This document shows positions 23,023 through 34,032 of a DNA stretch of 64,000 nt, piece after piece (within the stretch, counting starts at the first letter, position 1; each line of letters begins with the position of its first letter). The position numbers and the translations under genes were made by a program. The DNA lies in assembly GCF_001540865.1 (NCBI RefSeq), contig NC_033637.1, positions 4,952,058 to 5,016,057 of the forward strand. The letters are read 5' to 3'. The notes beneath the pieces are model-generated. The model was not told where the DNA came from, made no database searches, and saw only the letters and a list, made by a program, of their open reading frames with translations. This DNA is from Ananas comosus (taxonomy: Eukaryota; Streptophyta; Magnoliopsida; Poales; Bromeliaceae).

Positions 23023-23296
23023 TCGTACAGCACCCCTCCTCGTCCCCTTCCTCCGACACCGACAGCACCCATCTCGACCACCATCGCCACTCCAAACCTC
23101 GAGGGTGGCGACCCATGAGGCAATATTGGCGATCAGAGCTGATGTTTTCGACAGAGGTAGAGACGAAGAACGGGTTTCTCAGTAACGAAGAAGGCATCCA
23201 CGGCGATGGTGTCGAGGTGGAAGGCACGATGATGCTACTGGTGGTGAGGGAGATGATGTCGACCCGCCGACCACAGCGATGTCGAATGTGACGAGA

Positions 23297-23460
23297 AGGA
23301 GGAGGAGGACGACGACGAGATCTGCACGAATCGTTGCGGCCCTCTTGCTCCCAGCGCCGGCCAAGGCGGCGGAGGAGGAGGAGGACGACGACGAGATCTG
23401 CACGAATCGTTGCGGCCCTCTTGCTCCCAGCGCCGGCCAAGGCGGCGGAGGAGGAGGAGG
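23297..23460. repeat. 76-bp tandem duplication, GC-rich
   Basis: The stretch with GAGATCTGCACGAATCG, then TTGCGGCCCTCTTGC and CAGCGCCGGCCAAGG, occurs twice, 76 bp apart. The copies are joined by GGAGGAGGAGGACGACGACG runs. Confidence 0.85.
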
Positions 23461-23892
23461 ACGACGACGAGAGTGGCGACTCGCGGGCCATTTTTTTTGT
23501 GCGAATGAGGCGAGGCTTCTTGGGGGCGAAGGTGGAGGCGGAGGAGCCGGCGCCGAGGTTGGCGGTGGTGGTGAGCTGCTGGAGCTCGCGGCGGGCGGCG
23601 GCGGGCTGCGGGGACCCAAGTTGGGAGAGAGAGGATAAGTTGGGGAGAGAAAGAGAAGATAATTTAAGGAAATAGTTTAATAAGGTAGAGGCAAAATATG
23701 TATTTTAATTAGGTTTTAATTCTGGTATATATTTAATCCATGTTTAACTCCAGTTAAACTAACAGGGAATAAATGTGGGGGTATTTTGGAATAACGGTGA
23801 AACATATGAGGGGCATTTTAGAAAGAAAAAAAAAGTAGGGGTAGATCGGATATTTCCAGACGCATGAGGGGTCTATAGGCAATTATCCCTAA

Positions 23893-23894
23893 TA

Positions 23895-23932
<38 letters not shown>
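23893..23932. repeat. (AAT)n microsatellite
   Basis: About thirteen AAT units. A shorter (AAT)n lies on the other side of the Mutator-like element at about 22176-22190, so the element split or targeted an AAT tract. Confidence 0.9.
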
Positions 23933-23934
<2 letters not shown>

Positions 23935-24091
23935 TACATTTGGTCACAAATGTGTGAAAGCCAAGAAAGAAGATGAGCTTCTCAACCACCACCCTCATCT
24001 ACCAGCTTTTAGCTTGTAGCAAAGAAAAGAAATTCATTGAGTTGTCTCAAATTATGTTATTGGATGTATGTGCAATATTATTATTTTTTAA

Positions 24092-24458
24092 TAAAAATGT
24101 ACAGAATTTATCTGAATTGTGGATCATTTTGATTTGACCATACAAATAATCTTTCAAAATTTTTATTTTACTATTCAGCCTTTCAATTTATTTAATTTGA
24201 ATCACAACGGTATTTTTGAGTTCAAAATTAAATTAATTACTTATTTTAATTAACTTAGAGTTGCAAAAATTGCATAGAGTATACTAGTTAAACTTGTACA
24301 GATACACGACACATTCAAATTTTGAAGTTAAAGTAATCTTGACTGACTGAAATCAAACAAATTGAAAGTTTAAGCAGTAAAATTAAAATTTCAAAAGATT
24401 AAGCAATTGACTCAAGATAGTTCATTATTCAAGTAAGTTCTATATATTTTTACCTCAT
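24092..24458. mobile_element. Foldback MITE, family F, copy 2
   Basis: The left arm contains TGTACAGAATTTATCTGAAT and GGATCATTTTGATTTGACC. The right arm ends GTTCATTATTCAAGTAAGTTC. The same layout as 2100-2478, including the shared central ATTGAAAGTTTAAGCAGTA-type word. Confidence 0.6.
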
Positions 24459-24494
24459 TTTTTTTGCAAATAATGAGAACATTAAAATATTTGA

Positions 24495-25077
24495 TGGGCG
24501 CTTGTTTGGCTTGAATTTAAATGGTGACAAGCATAATTATTTGGAACTTCTGGATGTGGCATAAAACTAATATGATTTTTTGTCCTAACTTTTATTTGTT
24601 TCCTGATGAGAGATACTGGAGATCCCGGGTCCAAATTACTTTTGAAACTTGCATCTTAAATTTTAAATTTTAAATTTTAGATTTTAAATTTATAAATTTT
24701 ATATTTATATTTTAAATTAAAATATTAAATTCTATACTTTTGTTCAAATTTAAAATTTAAAATTAAAATTTTAAAAATTTAAATTATTTAAAATAAAATT
24801 TAGTAAAAAAAATATTATTTGTAAACATTAAAAAAAAGTTTGCCAAATATGGCTAAGGGCAATTTTGAAATAGACTGTATTTTATTGTCAGGATTACTGA
24901 ATTTTATAGACTAAATCAAATATAGTTATGCTATAAACGCTGCAATCCAGCATTACATTACTGCATTCAACCAAACGCGCTAATGTAGCATCAATAGCAA
25001 TCTCATTTAAAAATATAAAATATCTGGATATATCGAAATACTTTGTAATATTACATTATTCGAACCAAATGCACCCC
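24495..25077. mobile_element. Possible Tourist/Harbinger-like element
   Basis: The left end GGGCGCTTGTTTGGCTTGAA faces CGAACCAAATGCACCCC at the right. Such opposed GTTTGG/CCAAA ends are common in plant MITEs. The interior is an AT-rich low-complexity stretch of TTTTAAATTTTAAATTT words. No target duplication was confirmed. Confidence 0.3.
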
Positions 25078-26108
25078 AAGAGTGCAATAAATTTATCGGA
25101 ACCAGTTAACGCATAATTTTGTTGGTTTGAATCGAGTAGCGAATATCTGAATCCTCTAAACTTTAATTATTACTCCATACGCATTTCAATTAAAAGCATT
25201 TTGGAAGTTCTTCAATAAGCTATACGAAAAATGCAACATTATTGCAGGAGCCCAGAATCAAACAGGAGCGTATTTTATACATTCGCTGTAGATGGAGCTT
25301 CACATAAATTATTTATATTTAGGTAACATGCCTGTAGGTAGGGGGTGAACGCATGTTTATTTGCATCCCTTGCATCGTTGTGTATTATAATTAATAACAT
25401 ATTTGTGATACCACGCTTTTTAGAGAGGGTCATTCATTCTATAATTATTCTAATTATAGATTTACTCAACTCTGTTATTCTTTTGGATCTAATTATTACT
25501 CAAAATATTATATTCGAGTAAAATGATTGAGTCTTACCGTACCTGATATATAGCATAATTATAAATTCATAGAATAATAAGAATTTGATGATTGGTATTT
25601 GAGATTTCAAATTTAAAATAGAATTATTTTATATTTTTAAACGAGTTTATTTTTGAAAAAAAAGATGAAGCGAATAATTTATTATCTTTCTCTCTCCCTA
25701 TCCTCCCAACAAAAAAAAGAAAGAAAAAAAAGGAGAGCAATAATGAAGATATATATATATATATAGAACTTATTAATGAAGCTTTGTTATATCCCATTCT
25801 TTTAAACAAGAATGTTCCTTGATTCTTAAATAGAAAAGACCTCTAACAACCCAATTAAAACCTCATTTAATAATAAGCTTTATTTCTCTCACTCTTCTCA
25901 CCTCACATTTTCCTTTTGCAATAATTTTGTTAATGTTGCTACCACAAAAAAACACTTTGGAGATGTGTGAACCGTCCAATTAATCATGTGATCATCAGTC
26001 AATCAGGGTGAATATGAGCCGTCCGATTGGAGATGATCATGGCTAATTGTGATCTAACTAGACTATGTTCTCATGTTACTGCAGAGAGATGTCATTAATT
26101 CTTCAAAA

Positions 26109-26472
26109 GATTAATTTCATATATGTCCCTGCAAATATAGTAAATGACAAATATATTTCTATAAAATACAACTTTTATATATTGTTTTTGTAAAAGTCCT
26201 GATGTTTTATATATGTCTCTACCGTCAGAATTCGTTAGAAACATTTAGTTAACCATAGATTTAATACTTAACTCTGTTTAGTTTTTGATATTTTTATTCC
26301 TCTTATATTATATTTTTATGACTTTTGGAGGGACATATTTATGATGATAAAATTAAAAATATAAACAGTTATCTAACAGTAACAAATCAGAGAGACATAT
26401 TTGAAAATATTAGGACTTAGAAATATATTTGTCATTTACTATATTTACATGGATCTGTATAAAATTAACCCT
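26109..26472. mobile_element. Mutator-like MITE with 9-bp target duplication
   Basis: The ends are GATTAATTTCATATATGTCC and, in complement, AGGGTTAATTTTATACAGATC. The flanks carry the perfect 9-bp duplication TCTTCAAAA (26100-26108 and 26473-26481); the next outer base on the left also matches. It is about 364 bp and non-coding. The ends resemble the element at 30943-31693. Confidence 0.75.
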
Positions 26473-26568
26473 TCTTCAAAAGTCCCTGCTCCTCCTCATA
26501 GAGGTTTCATTCAATTGGTTTAAAAATAAAGTCGAACATGAAATTTTTGGGATTAAGATAAAAATTAA

Positions 26569-26931
26569 ATAAAAACGAACATAACTTAAGCTATGGATTA
26601 TTTTAAATCGACTATCCAAACTTTCAAAATTGTGATTTTACCGCTCATCCTTTCAATTTGTTTGATTTAAGTCAGTCAGCGGTACTTTGACTTTAAAGTT
26701 TAAATACGTTGTTATTTTTACAGATTTAGTTAGCATACTTCATATAATTTTTATAACTAAAAATTTATTGAAATAAGTAATATTAGCTTAAATTTTAGAA
26801 TTAAAGTGCTATTGACTGACTAAAATCAAATAAATTAAAAATTTGTTAGTAAAATCAAAATTTTAATGTTAGGTAGTTGATTTAAGATGATCCATAGTTC
26901 ATATATGTTTTGTACGTTTTCGCCTAAAAAC
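26569..26931. mobile_element. Foldback MITE, family F, copy 3
   Basis: The left arm has CTATGGATTATTTTAAATCG, then CTTTCAATTTGTTTGATTT. The right arm ends GATCCATAGTTCATATATG, then TTTTGTACGTTTTCGCC. The two arms are imperfect inverted copies. Confidence 0.65.
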
Positions 26932-27165
26932 TGCACACATATTTTTGCGAAAGAGTTTAATACTTATAATTGCATATTTATTTTATCTAAATTTTGAAAA
27001 GCTTATATTTCTCATCAGACATCTTTTTGAGAAGCAGTAAATTTGACATGCTTTTATCTAATTCACAACTATACTTGTTAAATTGTCTGGTAAATTATTT
27101 ATATTTTTATTCATATCTTTTTTACTCTATTTTTCTCGTGCCACATTCGATCTGAATCCAAAGGT

Positions 27166-27167
<2 letters not shown>

Positions 27168-27230
<63 letters not shown>

Positions 27231-27234
27231 ATAT
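27168..27234. repeat. (TA)n microsatellite
   Basis: About 66 bp of TA dinucleotides with one phase break. It gives a spurious poly Tyr-Ile ORF. Confidence 0.9.
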
Positions 27235-27555
27235 ATTATTTGAATATCTATTGAATTGCACCAATGATTATGTGCTATTAAGTTTTCGCGCACTTGGATT
27301 GAAATATGTCTTAGTGATGGATATGCGGTCGTTCTAGGCGTTGAGTGCGTGGTTGGATTGAATAGTTATAATCGAAACGGATGAAAATGATAAAAGAGGG
27401 GGTGTGGTTGTGTGGGAAATTGTAGGTCGTGGGTGTGCTGGTGAAATTGAGTTTATGGGCAGGAGGTGGTGATGTGTGGTGCTTTCTGGGTGTGGGTGCG
27501 TGGTACGGGGTATAAGTGTCCAGCGGGACATATATATAATATTATATTATATTAT

Positions 27556-27785
27556 AGGCTGGGCTACTATACTCATATGTATAGAGCCTTTTGTATTCAT
27601 AATTTTTCTGTCGTTTAGATGAAAAAAATGTGCGGTTGGGATGAGAGTGGTTACGTTAGGTTGATAGTAGACCTCCTAGGGTTGAGTGTGGTTGTTGAAT
27701 AGTATAATCTAATGGGTGAAAATGATTAAGGGTAGATCAAATGTTAAAATTTAAAGTAAAAAGGTCTATTACTCATAAGCAGGTT
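27556..27785. mobile_element. (TA)n-associated foldback element, type D, copy 1
   Basis: It starts GGCTGGGCTACTATACTCAT. The internal signature CTAGGGTTGAGTGTGGTTG, then AATAGTATAATCTAATGGG, is shared with the short elements at 46047 and 53201. The right end carries TCTATTACTCATAAG. Its left flank is a TATATAATATTATATTATATTA tract. Confidence 0.55.
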
Positions 27786-27792
27786 TAATAGG

Positions 27793-27801
<9 letters not shown>

Positions 27802-27863
<62 letters not shown>
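27802..27863. repeat. (TC)n(TA)n compound microsatellite
   Basis: About 32 bp of CT dinucleotides followed by about 28 bp of TA. The same CT-to-TA order is next to foldback elements at 9788, 46854 and 54202. Confidence 0.9.
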
Positions 27864-27866
<3 letters not shown>

Positions 27867-28098
27867 CTGCTGTGGTGCTTGTAAAAACACCAAGCACTTG
27901 GCGCTTATAAATTTTTTTTATCGTTAGATCTAACCTTTTGATCATTTCCACCCGTTAAATCATACTATTCAACCAACTACCGGCTCAACCCTAGAGGTCC
28001 CACATCACTCTAACCACATATCTCTTAATTCAATGGCCAAAAATCTATAAGCACTAATAATTTGATAGTTTTAAAAGCGTAGAAGCCCAATTATTTAT
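27864..28098. mobile_element. (TA)n-associated foldback element, type D, copy 2, opposite orientation
   Basis: It starts AGTCCTGCTGTGGTGCTTG. The terminal hairpin-like pair is GCTTGTAAAAACACCAAGC. The complement of the internal signature (CAACCCTAGAGGTCCCACATC) is present. It is flanked by TA tracts at 27836-27863 and 28099-28112. Confidence 0.6.
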
Positions 28099-29751
28099 GT
28101 ATATATATATATTACCTATAGAATCTTGAGAGCTCTTTCTAAAAGAATTTTATAACTAGCTAATTATACGCACTTTTTTTAAACCCAAAAAAAGAAAATA
28201 AAAATTACAAAGGCCCGTTATGGATGGTCCTAAATCTAAAAAGGTCTCACCATAATTTATTTAGTAGGGTTTGAACTCTAGCTTATGAAGATCAACAGCT
28301 GGATTATGAAACCCTAATTGCAACCTAACCCAAAAATATAAAATAAAAAAAAAAGATGAGAAGTGTTGTACCCATCCGTACATTACAAAGTTATAATAAT
28401 GGCTAACTCCATGGCTAATCTATGCTAGTCCACATCGCAGCAAACGACTTATTAGTAGGGATGTTAGTGGGTATAAATACATAAAATTTTATTCGAATTC
28501 GTATCAGAACGAAACAGATTTAGCCGATACTAAATAAATATAGCTTTGACTATAAAGTATAAATAAAAAAATATTTGACAGATTCAGATTCAATTATAAT
28601 TTTTTGTTTGTATTCAAATCGAACTTAATTGAACCCGTACACATCCGAAGTTAAAACTAAACATGTATAAGAACTTCTAGCTTATATATATGAAATATAT
28701 ATATATATTTAGATACTTATTTAGTATTTAGTATACTAATAGTTGGATTAGATTTTGGGTTTGAATTTTTATATCAACCACTCAAATACGTTATTGGGGG
28801 TTTTATGTTAGTACTAGATAAACATGGCCTAAGGAGCTATGACTATTCATTTTAAACTATATAATAAAAGCCTATTTATTAAATTGTACCTAACATAGTT
28901 AAAAAAAGGAAAAGTATGCTTATAAACTGTTAAAGGTTTTAGCTCATCATAAGCTGGCAAAGGACATAACGCGTGGTAACGATTAAAAATGAAAGAATAA
29001 AGCTGCACCAACCATTAAAAAAAAAAAAGAGTATATTTATATATTATTATCTTAATGAAATAGAGATGCTCCAATTATCAAATGGAATCGACTCATTTTT
29101 ATTTTTATTTTTTAAATATATTTAGCAGAACTAAGCTATTAATTTTCTAATCAGTAATACGAAATATATACCGGCTAAATATGCTAAGCATTGATAACAA
29201 TCAAGACATAAAATTGTTTAGCATAAATAAGTTTATGTATATTAGACCGGGTAGAATTACTTATCCATATTATAAATCGATTGAACTGAGTGAAATTATT
29301 TTAGTTCGTTTGATCTGATTTATTTTATACTTTAACTTGGTTTGAGTTGTGAAAACTTTCAAAACCTCAACAGAGCTTATACAATGGATCAATTTAGTTA
29401 GTCTAGTACTGAATACTTATTAGTTTGAACTGTAATTTATACGTTAATTATTGGAACATTTAAGCTCGTATGTAAGGGTTTTAATTTAATTACTAATTAT
29501 GAAAAATAAATTTGGAAATAAACAAGTGGGTGTTATATATGTGATTTTGGCGAGTATAATTAGTCGTCGGATGGAGAACAGAGAATATCAGCGTCAACGC
29601 CACGTGGAGTGTCCCACAATGGGCACGATTCCCAATGGCTGTGTGTGGTGTATGCCGGAGATGTGAGCACCGTCCATCCAAGTTGACGTGACCTCATCAC
29701 CCCCCATTCCCACATCGCGATGTCAACCGGTCGGATCGGAAGTGAATTTTT
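28099..29751. other. AT-rich spacer, one weak hAT-like trace
   Basis: A possible element start, TAGGGATGTTAGTGGG, lies at about 28457, with TTCGAATTCGTATCAGAACG after it, like the element at 7462. Its right end was not found. No gene was recognised. Confidence 0.35.
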
Positions 29752-30249
29752 TAAAGGAAAACTTAAAAAACCTCGTGTGGTTTCGCACGTTTTTATTTTA
29801 GTACTCTATGGTTTAAAATATATCAAGTTAGTACTCTCTGGTTTCATATATTTTTACTTTAGTACCTTTTAGTTTAAAGTGTATCAAGTTAGTTACCCTA
29901 TGGTTTCGTACTTTCTCACTTTAAAACGTTATGGTTTAAAGTGTATTAAGTTAGTACTATGTGGTTTTATTTTTGTATCAAGTTAGTATCCTGTAGTTTT
30001 ATTTTTGTATCAAGTTAGTATCCTGTGGTTTTATTTTTTTCTTAATGAAATATTAAACCACATGGTACTAAAGTGAGAAAGTGCGAAACCACAGAGTACT
30101 AACTTGATACACTTTAAACCACAGGTCCATAGGGTACTAAAGTAAGAAAGTTCAAAACCACATGGTACTAACTTAATACACTTTAAATCACATGGTACTA
30201 AAATGAAAGAGTGAAACGACAATGAGGGTTTTTGAAGTTTTTCCTTTTT
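29752..30249. mobile_element. Foldback element with internal AAACCACA repeats, copy 1
   Basis: The left end AAGGAAAACTTAAAAAACC faces the complement AAGGAAAAACTTCAAAAACC. Each arm holds several direct repeats built from GTATCAAGTTAGTA, CCTGTGGTTT and CGCACTTTCTCACTTTAGTA words, and the two arms are inverted to each other. A second copy is at 47381-47800. Confidence 0.7.
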
Positions 30250-30419
30250 TAAAATCTAAATTCGAATGGACTTATCGACTTTGAAATCCGAATTCCAATC
30301 TAAATCCAAAAATTTGTATACTAAATAATTATTTTTTACTATATTTTAATATATATTATATTAAATTTAAAATTTAAAATATAAATTTAAATATAATATT
30401 AAATATTTATATATATAAA

Positions 30420-30925
30420 AGGGATAATTGCCTATATATTTCTCAAAATTTCAAAAAAATCTCATTTATCTCTATATTTTTTTTCTTTCCAATATACCCC
30501 TTATATTTTCCTCCGTTATTTTAAAATATTCTTGTAGTTACCACTCGTTAAATTAACTTAGATTAAACGTAAGTTAAATATCTACTAGAGTTAAAAAAAA
30601 AAAATATTTTTTTTGTCTTTAACTTAAGTGTAAATAAGAAATGTTGGTGATGATAAAAGGATATATTTGAAAACATCAAAAAATCAAAATATCTTTTGTA
30701 CCTGTAACTTAAAAGCAAATAAAAAAAGTCAGTGATCGTAGAAGAATATATTTGAAGAGGCAAAGTAGTAATTTCATACCGATAACAGTTATTGCTATAG
30801 AATTTAACTCTAGGATATATTTAAAATAGGTTGGAACATAAAAAGAATATTTTCAATATTAACCTTCTAAGAGGGATAAATTAGAAAATTGAAAACTTTT
30901 TAGGGGTATATAAGTAATTGCCCCT
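30420..30925. mobile_element. Mutator-like MITE with 9-bp target duplication
   Basis: The ends are AGGGATAATTGCCTATATAT and, in complement, AGGGGCAATTACTTATATAC. The flanks carry ATATATAAA on both sides (30411-30419 and 30926-30934). The arms match the 1.7-kb element at 22193, so this is its deletion derivative or a sister. Confidence 0.75.
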
Positions 30926-30942
30926 ATATATAAATATGTATT

Positions 30943-31693
30943 AGGGTTAATCGCATATCTCTCTGTGAACATATTCCTAGAAAATTCAACTTTTAACTTC
31001 TATTTCTACAAAAGTTCAGCGATATTCATATTTATCTCTCTGGTTTGTTACCGGTAGAGAACTGTTTATTTTTAAACAAAAGATAAGTAAAATATCAATT
31101 TTACTATTACAAATATGTCCTTCCAAAAATCCTAATTACTATAATCGTATAGAAATGCCCTCTAAAAATTTTTTTCAATGGTCATCTTTTTCCTCACTTT
31201 CTTTCTCTTTAAAATTCAACAAAATTTATTACATCCTCTTCTATCACTTTTTTCTCTTAAATCTTTTTCTTTCGAACAAAATAAGAAAAAATCATTGAGA
31301 AAATAGAATTAGGAAGCAACATGTGTTTGACATGAGCGAAACAACATGTGTTTTGGATGAATGGAGGTGGAGAAATACTAATTACGGGTTCGAAACTAGC
31401 ATGAGGGAGAGAGAGAAAGAGAAAGAGAAAGAGAAAGAAGAGTTCCCATTGTTAGAATTTTGATTGAGTGAAGAAGGTATAATATAAGAAGGATAAAAAT
31501 GTCAATTTATCTTATTGATTAACCAGGGTTAAGTATTTTATCTATAATTAATTAAAATTTTCTAACGGGTCCTAACCGGCGGGGCATATTTGAAAATATA
31601 AATACTTTCATAGGATAATATAAGAAAGTTGAGCTTTGTAGAAATATTTTTGCAATTCGTTATATTTACAGGAAGGTGTATGCAATTAACCCT
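30943..31693. mobile_element. Mutator-like MITE with AGGGTTAATTGC ends
   Basis: The left end AGGGTTAATCGCATATCTCT pairs with the complement of the right end, AGGGTTAATTGCATACACC, and further inside TTTCTACAAAAG pairs with TTTCTACAAAGC. The 9-bp flanks agree in six of nine positions. A GA-rich AGAGAAAGAGAAAGAG run sits near 31408. It is adjacent to the previous element with only 17 bp between. Confidence 0.65.
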
Positions 31694-31923
31694 ATATATT
31701 ATAAAATGTAAAATTAATTCAAGTTTGGGTTGGTTTTAGGTTCGGATCGAAAAAAGTTAAAATTTATATCAGAATTCAAATTTGTCAAATTTTTATTTTT
31801 TATATTTATTTTTAAAACTATATTTGTTTATTATCAGATAAATTTACTCAGTTCTAATTGTAAAATTTCAGATATTTATATTATACCCATTAATATTTCG
31901 AAATTCCACGTCCCAAAAAAAAA

Positions 31924-33581
31924 GGCCAATTTGCATAAAAAATTCACAAAGTTTGAGATTTTGCAAAACTGAGCCACCTTTTTCAATTTTGTAGATTCGG
32001 GCCGGATTTTTCGCCACCGGACGAAAATCCCCTTATTCCTTTTCTTTCTCTCTCTTCTTTTTTTCTCTCTCTCTTTTTTTTTTCTTCTTTATTTTCTTCT
32101 CGAGGACGCGCTCCAGATTGCCCTCCCCATTGCGGACGAGTTCCGTCACCTGTTCCTCCGTGACGCCCTCCCCATTGCTTCCTCCTCCTCCACCGTCTTC
32201 GCGGCCCTCAGCGAAGGTAATGAGAGCGGCGCCGCTTCTTCTTCCTCCATCTCCTCTTTCGTCGGCACCGGCGGTCCTCGGTGATGGTAATGAGGGTGAC
32301 ACCACCTCCTTTTTCTCTTCTCCGCCCCCACCTTCGCTGGCACCGAAGAAAGAGCAAACAAAGATGTAGAGGATAGAAAAAAATATATATATAAAAAAAA
32401 TTGTCTCTTTGAAAAACTATTATGTATCGTTACTATTATCAGAGAAGGCCAAAAATCAGAGAAAAAGTAAGAAGAAGAGGCCAAAAATCAAAGAAAAAAA
32501 AAGAAGAAGATGAATGTTGCACTATTAAAATTAAATTGCACTATTTAAAAAAAATTGCACTATTTAAGGTGAATGTTACACTCTTTAAAATAAAAATTAC
32601 ACCATTTCGCCCAAACTTACACCATTTTGCCAAATTTTATACTATTTCATCCAAAATTATACTATTTCTCTTTCTCCTCCTCTTCCTCTTCCTTATTCTT
32701 TTTTACACTATTACACCATTACACCGTAACAACAAAAATCTCCTAAAAATCGAGCCGGATTCGCCTACGCCACCGACTCGCCCCGTCCCTTCTCCACCGC
32801 CTTCGCCACTCCCGTTAGAGCATGAGAATGAACGCGAGCGAACCCCGTATCGCACGTGCCGCTGCGGAGCTTCGCGGCGCACCGCAGTGCCGCCCCATCT
32901 AGGGCTATGCCTATCCGGCTCGAGAGCGCTGCGGTGGGGACGCGGGAGCTCGACGACGATGATGCCGATGCCGAGGACGTCGTCGTCGGCGTCGACGGCG
33001 GAGGGGGGGGCGGAGGCGGGGCCAGAGAGGGAGGGGCAGGGGGGTCGGCTGGGAGGCAGGAGGGGCAGAGCGCAGGGATCGGCGGGGGGTGTGAGGCGCC
33101 AGGGCCGGAGAAACGGTGGCCGGAGTCGGCGGCGCGGCACTAGGCGCAGGCGAGGCGGCGGACGTGGCGAGCGACGAGGAAGTTGGTGTTGTGCATGGCT
33201 GTGTCGCAGGACCAGGCACCGGGGTCGGAGAAACGGTGGCCGGATTCGGCGGCGCGGCACTAGGCGCAGGCGAGGTGGCCGACGTGGCGAGTGACGAGGA
33301 AGTTGGTGTCGTGCATGGCTGTGTCGCAGGACCAGTAGAGGGGGGTGTCGTCGTGCGAGAAGAAGAGGCGGTGGAAGGAGGAGATGAGTTCGTCGTCGTC
33401 GGAGGAGGCGATGGGGAACTTCTCGAGAAGAACGTAGCGAAGAAAAAAAAAAGAAGAGAGAGAAAAAAAGAGAGGAGTATTTTCGTCTGATAGCAAAAAA
33501 ATTCAGTTCGACTATAAAATTGAAAAATATGGTCCAATTTTATAGAAGCTTAAAATTTATAAATTTTTTATACAAATTGGC
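31924..33581. mobile_element. Pack-MULE-like element with about 110-bp inverted ends and GC-rich cargo
   Basis: The left end GGCCAATTTGCATAAAAAAT pairs with the right-end complement GCCAATTTGTATAAAAAATT. The similarity continues through TTTTTCAATTTT(G/A)TAG to GACGAAAAT, about 110 bp in. The flanks are nine A versus AAAAAAATA, so a 9-bp duplication with one change. The interior has two GC-rich blocks (about 32100-32340 and 32740-33430) unlike the AT-rich host DNA. This is the pattern of Mutator-like elements that captured gene pieces. On the minus strand the end of block 2 reads LLEKFPIASSDDDELISSFH, then FFSHDDTPLYWSCDTAMHD. I do not recognise the source gene. No transposase is present. Confidence 0.68.
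33108..33335 (-). repeat. 120-bp tandem repeat inside the Pack-MULE-like element
   Basis: Two copies start GAGAAACGGTGGCCGGA at 33108 and 33228, exactly 120 bp apart. The second is slightly shorter. The unit length is a multiple of three. On the minus strand both copies read SCDTAMH(D/N)TNFLV(T/A)RHV, so a coding piece was probably duplicated after capture. Confidence 0.85.
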
Positions 33582-33919
33582 AAAAAAATAAAAAAAAGAA
33601 AAAAGAAAAAAGAAAAAAGAAAAACCTTCCCTACCACGAGAGAATTGGGATATTCGGTAGTTATAGAAACTGGCAACACAATGGCAACCTCTCATCTTTG
33701 ACATGGACCCATTCCCCAAAAAAAAAAGAAAAAAAGAAAAAAGAGGACAAAGAAAAAAGTCACCTCTTTCCTTTCTTTCTCACTTCCCCATCCCTACATT
33801 TATTTCCCCTTCTTTAATGCTCGGTGGGCCTCTTCCCCATGTGCCTACCTCTCCCTCCCCCCTCTCCCTCCTCCTCCCCGTCCCCCTCATAAGGAGATAG
33901 AGAAAGAGAGAGATGGTGT

Positions 33920-33981
33920 GAGAGACTCATAATAATAATATAGAAGAAGAGAAGAGAAGAGAAGAGAAGAGAAAGAGAGAG
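33920..33981. repeat. GA-rich simple repeat (GAAGA)n
   Basis: Repeated GAGAA units directly upstream of the coding gene at 34033, probably in its promoter or 5' UTR. Confidence 0.8.
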
Positions 33982-34032
33982 ACTTGTGTTGTGTTGTGTT
34001 CTTCCTTTTCTTACTACTCTACTGTTGTTGTT

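Larger units (their letters stand above)
22193..23890. mobile_element. Mutator-like element with AGGG(C/AT)AATTGCCTATA ends and GC-rich cargo
   Basis: It starts AGGGCAATTGCCTATACACC, and the complement of its right end starts AGGGATAATTGCCTATAGAC. The similarity continues inward through ACCCCT and CCGAT words for about 55 bp. It sits in an (AAT)n tract, so the 9-bp target duplication can be judged only as partial. The interior holds a minisatellite (22911-23022), a GC-rich segment (23030-23640) with a 76-bp tandem duplication, and AT-rich flanks. The 505-bp element at 30420 has the same ends and no cargo. The cargo gives long ORFs on both strands, none recognisable. Confidence 0.6.

Noticed and set aside
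23003..23675. Several overlapping ORFs on both strands
   Set aside because: They arise from GC-rich trinucleotide runs and a 76-bp duplication. The Ser/Arg/Pro runs shift between frames, and no domain is visible.
29780..30230. Regularly spaced short repeats considered as a CRISPR-like array
   Set aside because: The repeats are inverted between halves, the spacers are themselves repeats, and the genome is a plant nuclear genome. It is a foldback transposon.
32422..33294. + strand frame of 290 codons in the Pack-MULE-like element
   Set aside because: It begins in AT-rich sequence and becomes Arg/Gly-rich low complexity. The minus strand looks more protein-like, and the element carries fragments, not a gene.
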